Assembly: GCA_907163345.1 (NCBI GenBank)
Contig: CAJQUN010000051.1
Coordinates: forward strand, 2,976,001 to 3,040,000
Direction: 5' to 3'
DNA length: 64,000 nt
DNA from: Haberlea rhodopensis
Lineage: Eukaryota; Streptophyta; Magnoliopsida; Lamiales; Gesneriaceae
The translations under genes were made by a program, and so were the position numbers. Shown in pieces: positions 1 through 10,493 of this stretch. The stretch's first letter is position 1. The number at the start of each line of letters is the position of its first letter. The notes under the pieces are model-generated. The model saw only the letters and a program-made list of their open reading frames with translations, had not been told where the DNA came from and did not search any database.

Positions 1-884
1 GCCGCAATCAACAATATTCACCGGATGCCTTTAATTCAAAACTGTGCATACCAAACTTTCAAGAGTAGCAGGATTGACTACGATGAGGTATTGACAGTTA
101 TTGGCAAGCCGGGAGTGGATTGGCAAAGGAATGATAAAGCAGAACCACAGTTGGTTCTAAAGAAACATTTGAAGCCAGAGGCCCAAGCATGGTTTTCATT
201 TGTCGCCTCGCGGGTCATGCCTTCGACCCACACTTCTGAGGTGACAAAGGACAGAGCGGTCCTGGTATATGCCATCCTCTCAGGGAAGGAAGTGGACTTC
301 GGCGAGATCATTAGTGATCACATTGCAGAGATTGGGAGCAGCCCACCGACCTCCGCACTACCGTTTCCATCCACGATCACTGCTTTATGTCAGCGGTACG
401 GAGTGACATGGGGGGAAGACGAGGAGCTACTTCCACCGAAGCACCGATCATTGTGGACGCTCCACCACCTCCTACGGGTCGACGAAGACCTTCAGACACT
501 ACACAAGCTGGAGCATCATCCTCTGCTGCAGACCATACACGTGTTACTTTGGACTCTCTTCATAGGGATCTCCAAGATATTCGCCTGGAGCAGCAGAGCA
601 TTCACAGCATGCAGCGGGACATTCATAGCATGCAGAGAGCATTGCAGATGGACCATGAGCAGGTAGCTCAGCGTCAGATGGAGTTCATGCACTATCAGAG
701 TGCATGGAACACTGCCATGGCCCAGGGCTTTCCAGGTTTCCAATTCCCGCCGGAGCCACATTTTGCACCTTATCAGCCGCATGCACCTCCACCTTCTGAG
801 TACCCACCATTTCCGCCATTTCAGGGTGAGGAGCACCACTACCCAGTTCCCCCTCCGGAGCATGATGAGGACGACGATCAGTGA
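1..884 (+). pseudogene. Athila-like element A, second ORF (putative plant transposon protein domain), frameshifted
   Basis: The reading frame is open from the window edge and encodes a segment with LKPEAQAWFSFV, TKDRAVLVYAIL and a following G-x-I-I, the pattern I recall for the 'putative plant transposon protein' domain found in extra ORFs of Athila-like Ty3 elements. Its function is unknown. At about 405-416 a run of six G lies where the frame switches. The other frame then carries a Pro-rich, Gln-rich tail with a repeated HSMQRDIHSMQRA coiled-coil-like stretch, ending at 884. The domain and its tail were probably one protein before the slip in the G-run. The N-terminus is outside the window. 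The family assignment is from memory; the frameshift is seen directly. Confidence 0.6.
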
Positions 885-2226
885 CGATCGTCGTCATGGT
901 ATGTGTCTTTGCCTTTGCATTTATTTTTCTTGTTCATTGAGGGCAATTCACATGCTAAGTTTGGGGGGGTTTTTGAGTATTTGTATATATATTGCTTTTG
1001 CACATTCTGCTACTTGTCTTGTTTCTTTTCCTAGCATGACTGCATGATGTTGAGACTGATTCATCCTTGAGCATTACCAACAAAAAAGTTTTTTATTGAT
1101 TGAGTTATTCTTGAGAATTGATGAGTTGGAATTCCAACGGTAATACATGATGAAATTAATCCTCATCTAGATAGGAGTCATGGAAATGTTTAACTTGTTT
1201 GTATATATCCTTTGTTAACTATATGTCAAAACTGAGGAATAATTTGAGCACTTATTGAGTCATGATTGAGTGAAGTATGTATTGATTAAATTGAAAATTT
1301 TTGTTAACTATGATGAGTCTTGAGTATCTTAGATAACTCTACAGTTTAGTTGAAAGCACTTTGAGGCGAAATTTATAATTAGGAACTAGACTTGGAGATG
1401 ATTTAGGCGATCTTTGAACCGTTTGAGCCTTTCAAGCCTACCTGGTACACATTATTCCTTAGTGTCCCCTTTTGAGCCTTATTGAAAAAGAATGGTATAT
1501 GCATTGCATATGATTAGACCCCCATTCAACATTCTTGACAACCTCATTATACCTACCTTGGATTGAGCCTAAAAGGAAATTTTTACCCAACCCTAGGGGA
1601 GTATAATGAATCTCATTCATTGCATTAAATTGTTATATGTTGATAAGTTCATTGTGAAAAAAATGAAATGAACAAAAGAATGAGCAAAGAAAAAAAGAAA
1701 AGATGTAGAGAAAAAGCCTTGAAAAGAAAATTTAAATAAGACCCAAAGTGGCCAAGGCTAGAAAATGTGAAGAGAAGCGTAAAATAGTTGAACTGATTTT
1801 ATTATACTCTCTTCTTTGAATTCATCCTACCTTTTCTTTGGAGCCGACACCAAAAGGCCTAACGTTATAAGCTTTTAAGACCTTTTGATCCAAGTCTAGG
1901 GAATAATTACATTAGTGGAGAAGTGCTGGATAGTAAATTTGTAGAGTAATTCAAAGTAATCTTGACTAGGAGTTGATATGGCACATGTTGATCTTAAAGA
2001 TATGTATGTAACTCATGTTTGACAATAGCACACACGCACGTTCCGATGTTGCGATGTATTGTTTAACTTAGGAGAAATTGCTTCTTGTTAAGTGTTGAAT
2101 GACTTCTATTGATGTGTAAGTAGGATTTCTGAGATTTTACGTATGTTGTAAAGATGATTCATGCTTAGTATCGAGTTTAACTTTTCTTTTTGAGCTTATT
2201 GCTTGCTCGAGGACGATCAAGTCTAA
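885..2226 (+). other. 3' untranslated internal region of element A
   Basis: No coding signal was found over this 1.3 kb. A polypurine-like tract, AAGTTTGGGGGGG, lies at about 957-969, where Athila-type elements have an internal tract. The following sequence (for example 1440-1640, with GCCTTTCAAGCCTACC and GGAGTATAATGAATCTCATT) recurs, diverged, at 54590-54790 (+), at 49930-50150 (+) and, reversed, at 4600-4960. This shows these elements belong to one broad family. Confidence 0.6.
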
Positions 2227-2238
2227 GTTTGGGGGAGT
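2227..2238 (+). promoter_or_regulatory. Polypurine tract of element A
   Basis: AGTTTGGGGGAG lies directly before the TGATAGGC start of the LTR, as expected for the plus-strand primer of reverse transcription. The same arrangement is at 55417-55430 in element C. Confidence 0.65.
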
Positions 2239-3794
2239 TGATAGGCTTAGATTTTGAGTGTTTTTAACTGTAATTTCTTCCTACTTTCCGTATTTTTTCC
2301 TGGATGATATTATGATTTTTGGTGTTTATTCGTTGGTTTCAGGAAAATAGATCGGAAGTGGAAGAAATGAGCCAATATGAAGATAACGGGCGAAATCGAG
2401 GCGAGAAAGAACTAAAATTGAGGAAATGAGATTTTCGGAATCTCGATCGATCAAGATTTACTCTCGATCGATCGAGCCAGGCAGAGAGTTGAGCATCAAA
2501 GAATTTCAAGTCTCGATCGATCGGTACAAATTTCCAATCGATCGAGCGAGGCAGTGACTCCAGAGCAAATTTTATTAAAGTCTCGATCGATCGGTGGAAA
2601 ATCTCGATCGATCGAGCGAGACAGTGAGTTTCAAAAGCTGGCATGAACAGTGCACCGATCGATCGGTAGAAAATCTCGATCGATCGAGACGCGAAATCCT
2701 GAAGATTTTATTTTCTTTTTTTATCGTGATTGTGGGGGGTTTTAAGCGGGAGTTGATTCATTCCAAAGGGGGGACGATATCAGACGAAATTTCTGGATAA
2801 AAGAAGAGCCCTAGCCGCCGCCTAGTCGAAGAAGGAGATCCGTTCTTCCGGTTCTTCGCCCATGCCAAAGCAAATCAATTCCGGAGTGCAATGAAGGAGC
2901 AAGAGAAGAGATTTCGGTGCTACGCACGGATTCATTCTGCCGTTTATCGTATTTCTAGACTTTAATCTATTTCATATTAATTTTCAATTGATGTTTTTGA
3001 GGTCGAGAGACGATTAAACTTCTTTTGTATTTGATTTGAAACAATTCTAGTTTATTTTATGGAGATTTAGTATCATTGTGTTTGATATATTGATTCAATT
3101 GTGTTTGAGTGTATTGATGTCTATTGTTCATGATTTAATCGATTGTTAAGATCAAAGCCTAGCTAACTTTGATTGATTCTGAGAGTTATAACCGAGATCG
3201 AGAGATAACGTTGTAACACGCTCTTTTAATTCATGAAGTATGTTATGATTGAGATCGAGAGATGATATCGCATACGTGAGAACTTGGAATCGAGAGATTT
3301 AGAGTTATAAGGTTTTGATAATTTATGCAACTTTGAATTAGTAAATAGGTGCACGAGAGTGACTTATTCTAATTTATTGTTAGTTTCTTTACAGCTCGAG
3401 AGAGTGTATTGAATAATAGCGAAAACCTTTCACCCTTAGAATCAATTGGTTGATAATTTGCTTATTCAAATGAATCATTAAAGATAACACAGTTGAACGA
3501 AGAGCTTGATAAATTTCTTGAGCAACTTACCTTCGCATATCCGGAACCATTCATTTTATTGTTTCTTGTTTGAGTTTCATTTCTTAGTTTAAGTTTGCTT
3601 TAGATAATCACATTTGTTAATCGTAGGCTAAATATAATCTTATTAATCTTATTTGGTACTTATACGTTAGTCCCTGTGGATTCGACAACCCGTACTTAAT
3701 TTTCACTATACTAAAACTTGACAACCGTGCACTTGCGGTAGAATCGCTTCACACTATTCTTTGAAATATCTTTTGTTTAAAAATAAAGCGGTCA
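2239..3794 (+). mobile_element. 3' LTR of Athila-like element A
   Basis: The segment starts TGATAGG after a polypurine tract and ends GGTCA, giving the usual TG...CA ends and about 1,556 bp. Its 3' half (2960-3790) carries blocks shared with the LTRs of B and C: a repeated GAGATCGAGAGATGA-type motif and the terminal ACTTGACAACCGTGCACTTGCGG. At 2440-2690 it holds about eight copies of CGATCGATCG or near-forms, partly in units of about 70 bp (starting near 2511, 2580 and 2650), and a CATGAACAGTGC motif at 2642. Its partner 5' LTR is outside the window. Confidence 0.7.
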
Positions 3795-4504
3795 TATATA
3801 TATGCCAGCGTTTTTGTTTGTTGAACGGATGAAGTGTGTGAGTTGGTTGACGAATATTTTGTGAGAAATTTATTATCTTTGAGACTGGTAATCTCGATGG
3901 GACAATTTATTCAGAGGAATGAAGTGTGAGGTTTTGGTTGACTCCCTTCTGAGAAGAGGATGTCGTAGTTTTGGATTCAGGAAGTTCGTTGATAGTATAA
4001 TTCGATAGTTATCCTTGTATTAGGATTGTTATTCTAAGGGTGAAGAAGGGATGTCCAGAATTCGAATTCGTTTGGTGTTGTGAGAATGCAAATAGTTGTT
4101 TTGCATGTTCTCGGTGAACCACGTGGTATTGTGAGATTTTTTAGTAGTATGTTGCGACCTTTTATTGCGTCAACCAGTTGCTAGGGGTCGCCGGATTTGA
4201 GTTACAAATATTGTAACTTTCCTCTTGATAAGTAGGATTCCATCGTTTGAAATGAAAATATGGAATCAAGGACTGTGTTAAGTGTGAGTATACTGATGTA
4301 TATTGGTGGCTTCAAAGCATCGTGTGGTTGAAGTAGTAGACCTCAAGTTATTAAGATATCATAGATGTGATATCCATGTCGGAATCATGAATGATTCGAG
4401 CTAGAGGTTAATTCACTTCTTTTGTTAGTTAACATCTTTTGGTGATTGCCGTTTGTTTGGAAGATATCTCCGTCTAAGAGTCTGATGCAAACTTGATCGC
4501 GCTT
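3795..4504. other. Unassigned stretch between A and C2
   Basis: No long ORF, LTR ends or recognisable domain are visible in these 700 bases. The stretch may be the interior of element G, whose 3' end reappears at 6905, or older host DNA. There is no direct evidence for either. Confidence 0.3.
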
Positions 4505-5555
4505 TTTTTCAAGGCTCTTTCTTTGCATATTTTCTTTTTCTGTTTTTATAATTCATCAATCTTTTTCAATAAGCTCGTCAAGATATAACAATTCAAGTGC
4601 ATTGAATGATATTCGTTATACTCCCTTAGGGTAAGGATAATTTTTTTTCATTTAGGCTCATATAAGGGTAGGTATAATGAGTTCCCAAACCGTTTAATGA
4701 AGCTTTCTTTCCCTCTTTTTTAATGGCTAGTCCCATATTGGTAGATTTTGAATAGTTGAATTAATCATAACAGATGATTGGTTTTAAATAAGAATGTGGA
4801 ATGAGGTCTTAATTATATGCAATGCATAAACTATTTTTTCCCAATAAAGCTCAAAATGGGACACTAGGGATTGATATAGACTAGGTAGGTAAGCTTGAAA
4901 GGATCAAACGTGTCAAAGATCGCCTAGATCATTTCTAAGTCAAGTTTGTAACTATAAAATTTCGCCTCAAAGTGTCATCATCAAATAGATTCTAGAATAA
5001 TTCTAAGATGTTCAAGACAAATAATCAAGTTCACATTTATTATCACTATTCAACATGCAATCTACAAGATCATGACTCAATGTGCTCAAAGTATTTCTCA
5101 TTCTTGACATGTTAATTCAAAACAGAATATCAATGTACAAGTCTAACAATCATTAAAACTCCAATCCATATGAATAGTGAGATTAATTTCATAATGGAAT
5201 AGAGTCACTACTATAATTCATTTTTCTCAAGTTTGAACTCAGAATTTTTTTTTAGCTCAACGATTCAAGTGTCAATTAAGCACACGGCATGTGGATTAAA
5301 GAAGTAAAACATGCAAGTCACTCCCCCAAACTTAAATCAAACATTGTCCACAATGTTGAAAAGAAAAAAATGGAAAAAATAAACTCCCCTGATCAAGATG
5401 TTTGCATGGGGGTTGAGGAAGATTAGCTTTTGAAATCTCCACTACTCTAGGGGTTCATCGCTCCATCTGAGTACCTAGCAAGAGAAGAATGCAAATAAAA
5501 TGGTCGAGAGATAAACAAAATGCAAAAACTGAAAACTAAATAGCAAAAGGATACA

Positions 5556-5573
5556 CTTGGGTTGCTTCCCAAG
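5556..5573 (-). other. Conserved CTTGGG...CCCAAG hairpin at end of coding part (C2)
   Basis: The inverted repeat CTTGGG/CCCAAG with a 6-nt loop is part of a GCGCTNCTTGRGAGGCAACCC-type block. The same block is at 53930-53950 (C) and, with a weaker stem, at 38676-38697 (D). It sits between the end of pol and the 3' untranslated region. Its role is unknown. Confidence 0.5.
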
Positions 5574-6273
5574 AAGCGCTGATTTCTAGTCTTCGGCTTG
5601 ACCATCAGAAGCAACCATCAAAGAGCGGCTGCCGCCCATAGTAAGTATCATATGGTACCATGAATGGTCTTCATTCAGTATGCCCTCAAGCTTGACAAGA
5701 TTGTTCCATTGTAAGTTCGTCACTCCAACAACACTCTTGAATTGGTAGGCATGGGAGAATGATTATTGGCTTGGCTTCATATCTTGGAGGATATATTGTT
5801 GTGATGATGGCATCGATGGAAAGAATGGATCCACATATGGCTTAGGTCACCATCGATGGGTGCCTATCAAAGTTCTCGAAAATCTCCTCCTCCAACATCA
5901 CTCTTGGCTCAACTTCCCTTGACTTTTTCACATGCGTAGGACGCTCCACAAACTTGATTAGTTGAGTGATCATCATCATGTAACTAGGCCTGATTTGTAG
6001 ATCTCGTCTCCTCCTCTTGGCAGCTCGTTGAAATCGTTTCCATAAGGATCGCTATTTGCTGGTCCAGGTGACGCATAGAGTTGGTTTGGCTTTCTAAACG
6101 TTGCTCAGTTGACGCCATGAATCTAAGTAACATATCCTATGATTGAATATTGACTAATGCAGAACTGTCACTCGTCTCCCCGTGATGTTCAAGTGATGGG
6201 TGTGTAAAATTAGGGTAATGAGCTTTGGCAGGTATTGGTGGCTCCAACCCTGCAATGAAGGATTCCAATGCCA

Positions 6274-6535
6274 CTAGTAGTCGAAGTTTGCCATGTCATT
6301 AAACAAGTGCAATGAACTGTCTTCATCTATATCAACCGAAGGACTACCAGTTGCCAAAGCTCCATTGAATATCCATGCTTGAGTGTCCGCATCCAAACCA
6401 CTGAAGAATTGTTGCAGACGAGTGTAGTTTAGACAGTCATGATATCGATACGTATTTGCCAAATCGTTGAATCTCTCCCATGCTGCATAGAACGGCTAGG
6501 GAGGTTGTTGGGCAAATCTTGCGAATGCTTGTCGA
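6274..6535 (-). pseudogene. gag remnant of C2 (retrotransposon gag domain)
   Basis: The frame carries FYAAWERFNDLANTYRYHD followed by LDADTQAWIFNGALATG. This matches the conserved core of Athila-type gag (W-E-R-F-N, then a hydrophobic stretch ending near G-x-L). A stop interrupts it just upstream of FYAAWERF, and a TAG ends it after NDMANFDY. The element C copy at 26320-26560 shares WERFNEL and LDADIQGWVLNGAL. It is a fragment and cannot give a full capsid. Confidence 0.6.
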
Positions 6536-6674
6536 TGTAGCATCTCCAAGTACCTCACAAGAAAACAAAACAAAAACAAAACAATATAAATATTTATTTA
6601 ATTTGTTCCCAAAATTATAAAAACCAATGGTTAAATTATAGTCAAAGAACCTTGTATGATATTACTAAAGTTAG

Positions 6675-6692
6675 TCCCCGGCAACGTCGCCA
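6675..6692 (-). promoter_or_regulatory. Primer binding site of C2 (tRNA-Asp type)
   Basis: Reversed, it reads TGGCGACGTTGCCGGGGA, one mismatch from the complement of the 3' end of plant tRNA-Asp(GTC). B, C and D carry variants at 28609, 26148 and 33268. Confidence 0.7.
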
Positions 6693-6698
6693 AAAGCT

Positions 6699-6904
6699 TG
6701 ATCATTTTTCTTCCTTGGCTTCGACGCGTTCGCTCGGTTTGGTCCTTTTTTCTTCATTTTTTACTCATTCCTCTACTTGTATGCATTTCAACATTGATTC
6801 CTAAAACATACAAATATATACCAAAAAGTGTAAAATCATCCAGGAATCAATACTAAAATCAATAGAAAATCTCATCTAAATAAGTGTAAAAACAAGACTT
6901 ATCA
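6699..6904 (-). repeat. Short 5' LTR of C2
   Basis: It runs TGATAAGTC...TGATCA between flanking DNA and the primer site and is only about 206 bp, against 1.2-1.5 kb for the complete LTRs of B, C and D. Its start aligns with the 5' end of LTR B (TAAGTGTGATTTTTACACTTAT at 27217). The middle, including any CGATCGATCG cluster, is missing, presumably through an internal deletion. Confidence 0.55.
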
Positions 6905-7049
6905 GAGATCGATGTCCTCACATTTGGTATTTCGTTCATGAGATGTTGATGAATCGATATTGTAGCATTCAATCGAGTTTTGTGATTTCTGTGGTGCGTT
7001 TGATACGTACTTGCAGTTTTGAGGATGAAATTTATTAGTGGGAAATAAG
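6905..7049 (+). other. 3' internal end of chromovirus G with polypurine tract
   Basis: GAGGATGAAATTTATTAGTGGGAAATAAG directly precedes a TGTGATATCC LTR start. It resembles the end of element F (GAGGACGAAATCTTATAAGTAGGGGAGTAA at 13698-13726), so this is the last part of a second chromovirus. The rest of its internal region was lost or separated when C2 was inserted. Confidence 0.55.
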
Positions 7050-7866
7050 TGTGATATCCGAAAATTAACTGTAGTAGTCCCAAATTTAACCATAATATTT
7101 AGTTGTTTTTAATTGTAGTAATTATGAATCACGGGGATTTGAATCCGGTATCGGGGTTGTTGGATTCAAGCTTCTAGAATATGATTGTTGGTGGGTTGAA
7201 TCTAGGAATTGTTTAAGTTGTGGGATTTCGAGTTTGAAAGCTTTGGATTGATGATGAGATGTAATTAATTGAGTGAAAGATAAATTATTGAACAATTTTG
7301 TTATTAAAGGATTTTTTGTGCGAGTATTTGGAGACTTGGATTTTTCGGAGACTTTGGTACTATATATATATACCAAGTGTACTCGGTGTTCAATCATTTC
7401 ACCCAGCTCTTCCTCTATTCTCCCTTCTCCTCCTTCTCTCTTCTTTTCCCTTTTCTTTTCTTCTTCTCCTTTTCAAGAAGAAAAATCGACGGGGGCTTGA
7501 TTCTGGGTGGATTTTCGAGCTAGATTGTTGGGTAATCTTCTTCATCCTTCGATTATCTATGTTCGGAATGTGGTTTTGAAGAATTTGGTTATGGTTTTTG
7601 GTGGTTTTGAGGGATTTTGTTGTTATGATGTTTTGAAGTGTTGTAGTTGAGTTTTTGAAGTATTGTGTGTGTGTTGGTTCTGTTTGATTTGGGCTTGGAT
7701 TCAAAATCTGCATTTGGGAAGCAAAAAAATTTTCAGAAAATCGCAGGTCGCGATCGATCGCGGCACCTGAGCCGATCGATCGCGACGAGCCATGAATTTT
7801 TGGAGACGATGAACAGTGCGATCGATCGACTGTGAGGGAGCAATTGGTCGATCGTGGGGTCACGTG
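7050..7866 (+). mobile_element. LTR of chromovirus G, first part
   Basis: It begins TGTGATATCC after a polypurine tract. A TATA-like run lies at 7360-7377, followed by a long pyrimidine tract at 7398-7475, consistent with a promoter and transcript start. A cluster of CGATCGATCG with CGATGAACAGTGC lies at 7748-7860. The LTR is interrupted at 7866 by element F, and the second part resumes after 16235. Minus-strand frames here (such as the 154-codon one) come from low-stop repeat sequence and are not genes. Confidence 0.65.
7862..7866 (+). repeat. Target site duplication of F, left copy
   Basis: ACGTG here and ACGTG at 16231-16235 flank the TG...CA ends of element F exactly, the expected 5-bp duplication. 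Confidence 0.85.
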
Positions 7867-8616
7867 TGTGATGCCCCCGAAATGATTAATTGCAATTAAG
7901 GCATTAATTATGTTTATATGATGAATTATGTTGATAATTGATTTACCTGTTGAAATTAATCATCATGTTGAAATGGTTAGTCATGATAGGCGTGACCCAG
8001 GGTTGCATTTCAGGGTACATGTTATGCATGTTAGAAAATGAGGTGTTAACATGATTTAATTATGTTGATGGTTAATTATGAGGAAAGCATGATTTAGTGG
8101 GAGTTTAATGCATTTTTATAAATGCTTTTAAAATACCATGTTGGGGTGTTTTATACATCATGTTAACTTTGGGGTATAATTTTAATATTAACCTTATAAC
8201 CCCCCTTTTTCCCCCTATACCCACTTACCTTACCAATCACTTTTAAAAATCCCCAATTCATTCCTCAACCCTAACCCATCTCCCATTTTCGAAATTCACC
8301 AAGGAAGGAAGAAGAAAACTTCACAAAAACCTTGTTTGTGTGATCTTTGTTAGGATTTGGAGCCTACAAGAGGTATGGAACCATTCCTAAAAGTTTTATG
8401 ATGTTTGGTGTTGAAATGGGTTGATTTTGAAGTAAATTATGTGGGTTTGTTTTGGATATGTGTTGTATGAAGTTGGGGTATGAATTATGGTTATATGAGG
8501 ATGTTTATTGAAGATTTGTAGTGATTTGGTATGGTTGGTGTTTTGATATTTGAGTTTGTTTGTGTTGAGGAAGGAGAAGGATGAACAGTGCCCGAAAATC
8601 GGACCTACAGGACTCG

Positions 8617-8830
8617 GCGATCGATCGGCACCCTCCACCGATCGATCGCGAGCTACAGGGGAGAAGGCAGTAGCCTTCAGCGATCGATCGCGAGTTTGGC
8701 GCGATCGATCGGAGAGGTCGCGATCGATCGGCGCAAACTCGGCGATCGATCGCGAATTGGAAAATTTTGTTGGACGAGGCAGTGTGATCTCGCGATCGAT
8801 CGGGACTTCATGAAGATCGATCGCGAGACA
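8617..8830 (+). repeat. CGATCGATCG palindrome cluster in 5' LTR of F
   Basis: Eight copies of GCGATCGATCGC or close variants lie in about 210 bp at irregular spacing (near 8619, 8637, 8680, 8701, 8719, 8741, 8793 and 8816), with ATGAACAGTGC just upstream (8581) and GGCAGTG within. The 3' LTR has the matching cluster at 14477-14690. Confidence 0.9.
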
Positions 8831-9079
8831 CCAAAATGTGTATTTTTGATGTTTTTGTGGGATTTTTGGATATTGGACTATAATTAGCTTCTAATATCGA
8901 TTTGTATGGTTATGTAGAACCATCCCAGGTACCCACAACTTCAAGGAGATAAAGTTCTACAACTTCTCCATTTTTGGAATTAAGGTACGTAAGAGACGTA
9001 CGGGCATCGGACGGTAAACCATACTCCTATATTATGATCATACTATAATTGTATAAGAATTTACGATGCTATGATGATG

Positions 9080-9720
9080 TGTATGATGAATAAAGATGAT
9101 AAGATACTTGATAAGTAAAGATGATTTTATGATGAATAAAGAGTATAAGATACTTGATAAGTAAAGATGATTTTATGATGAATAAAGATGATAAGATACT
9201 TGATAAGTAAAGATGATTTTATGATGAATAAAGATGATAAGATGCTTGATAAATAAAGATGATTTTCATAATGAATTAAGATGAAGAGACGCTTACGATG
9301 ATGTTATGATAAATGATGATGATGCTTATGATAAGTTACGATGACGCTTACGATGATTTTATGATAAATGATGATGATGCTTATGATAAGTTACGATGAT
9401 GCTTACGATGATGTTATGATAAATGATGATGATGCTTATGATAAGTTACGATGACACTTACGATGATGTTATGATAAAAGATGATGATGTTTATGATGAA
9501 TTAAGATGAAGAGATGCTTACGATGATGTTATGATAAAAGATGATGATGTTTATGATGAATTAAGATGAAGAGATGCTTACGATGATGTTACGATAAATG
9601 ATGATGATATGACGTTACTATAACGATTATGATGAGACGATGATGTCTATAAGATGATAATGCTTACATGATAATGATGTTTACAAGATGATGATGTTTA
9701 TAAGATGTTATGATGTTTAT
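9080..9720 (+). repeat. ATGATAA-rich minisatellites in 5' LTR of F
   Basis: Three tandem arrays: a unit of about 46 bp (GATACTTGATAAGTAAAGAT...) present four times here and three times in the 3' LTR; a unit of about 55 bp (GCTTATGATAAGTTACGATG...) about three times in each; and a unit of about 60 bp (GTTTATGATGAATTAAGATG...) twice here and once in the 3' LTR. The extra 46- and 60-bp units account for almost all of the 107-bp length difference between the two LTRs. Confidence 0.8.
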
Positions 9721-9777
9721 GATGAATATGAAACTATGTTCTTAAGAATGGTTGAATGTCCGGTGGTTATTATGGGC

Positions 9778-9955
9778 AAGCGAGGAAGGTCTTGCCGCTC
9801 ACATAAATAAGCGAGGGGGTACATCCGCTATCAAGGCGTAGCGAGGGGTATCATCCGCTGAACAAAGAGATACATCCGCTATCAAGGCGTAGCGATGGGT
9901 ATCATATGATGTGTTATGTCGAGCGAGGGGGCCAATTATACCGCTGTCATAATGG
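9778..9955 (+). repeat. Alternating GCGAGG / CCGCT repeats in LTR F
   Basis: Short units such as AGCGAGGGGTATCATCCGCT repeat with variation: GCGAGG and CCGCT alternate about four times. Related arrays occur in G (16785-16905), E (49000-49180) and, reversed, H (18035-18200 and 24410-24560). All are in the same relative position, between the GTACGTA block and the 3' end of the LTR. Confidence 0.7.
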
Positions 9956-10293
9956 AACCCGGACAATCCCATTTCTAATTAACATAGTTTGTTATGAGCA
10001 TATATGTGAAGTATGATTTTAATCATTTATGTCGAGAACTAACGATTATATGCATGACCATGAAACAGGGACAACCAAAGAGGGTTATTACGATTAACCA
10101 GGAAGTATACGTTACCCATTTACTTCATGCATTTATTTATATGCCATTACCCTATGATATTGAGTAATGATGAATGTGCTCACGATGGGTTGTTCCTGTA
10201 GGTACACATTTGGATTTGAAAGGCTATGGGCGGGGTTGAAGAAGTGAGCTTCGAGGTGCCTTACGAATTAGGATTCAGGATTTGGTATAGTCT

Positions 10294-10308
10294 CTACTCC
10301 AGGAGTAG
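10294..10308 (+). other. Conserved CTACTCC-A-GGAGTAG palindrome near LTR 3' end
   Basis: A perfect 7+1+7 inverted repeat. It recurs at 16047-16061 in the 3' LTR of F and as CTACTCTAGGAGTAG at 49547-49561 in solo LTR E, each time about 170-195 bp before the LTR end. It could be an RNA hairpin near the transcript 3' end. Confidence 0.5.
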
Positions 10309-10481
10309 TATAATTCTATAGCGCCATTCATTTGAGAATGTAATTAATTTGCTTGAAGTTTTATTTTGGCCTGTAATTCTAATAACTCGCGTAATAACCG
10401 GAGCCCTAAGAGATCATAAATGCATGTTTAGTCCCTAATATGTTATTAATACGATGTTAAGGTAGGAAGGCCCTACATTAG

Positions 10482-10493
10482 TGGTATCAGAGC
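10482..10493 (+). promoter_or_regulatory. Primer binding site of F (tRNA-iMet)
   Basis: TGGTATCAGAGC, four bases after the LTR end, is the complement of the 3' end of initiator tRNA-Met. Confidence 0.85.

Larger units (their letters stand above)
4505..6904 (-). mobile_element. C2: 3'-truncated, pol-less Athila-like element
   Basis: Read on the minus strand, it has a short LTR (6904-6699), a tRNA-Asp-type primer site (6692-6675), a gag remnant (6535-6274) and then, after only about 600 bp, the GCGCTTCTTGGGAAGCAACCC block (5580-5560) that elsewhere marks the end of pol. A polypurine-like tract follows (AAGTTTGGGGGAGTGAC, 5335-5318), and then 3' untranslated sequence down to about 4505. No protease, RT or integrase is present. 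No 3' LTR is found, so the 3' end is lost. Element C has the same spacing, so the missing pol looks like a family trait. Confidence 0.65.
8373..10201 (+). other. Candidate spliced leader in LTR F: two introns around a 67-nt exon
   Basis: AAGAG|GTATGG at 8372/8373 resembles a splice donor. TTATGTAG at 8910-8917 resembles an acceptor. The next 67 nt (8918-8984) end in TTAAG|GTACGTAAG, a good donor, and TTGTTCCTGTAG|G (ending 10201) is a good acceptor. The same four signals in the same order occur in solo LTR E (48181, 48728, 48792, 49446) and, reversed, in LTR H (18855, 18363, 18295, 17742), with middle segments of 63 and 67 nt. The 3' LTR of F repeats them at 14233, 14776, 14844 and 15954. Splicing is inferred. 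Confidence 0.45.
7867..10477 (+). repeat. 5' LTR of F
   Basis: TGTGATGCCCCCGAAATG...GGCCCTACA. In order it holds: a 700-bp start block shared with solo LTR E; a CGATCGATCG cluster (8617-8830); a short conserved block with TAGAACCATCCCAGGT (8916); a GTACGTAAGAGACGTA block (8985); ATGATAA minisatellites (9080-9720); GCGAGG/CCGCT repeats (9778-9955); and a CTACTCC-A-GGAGTAG palindrome (10294-10308). Many short frames here are repeat-driven and not genes. Confidence 0.88.

Noticed and set aside
3795..4504. Attempt to assign this stretch to the pol of chromovirus G
   Set aside because: No pol motif in any frame and no match to F or H by eye.
8617..8830. CRISPR-like array of short palindromic repeats
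   Set aside because: The repeats are 8-12 bp with irregular spacing, inside a plant LTR; no cas genes and no equal-length spacers.
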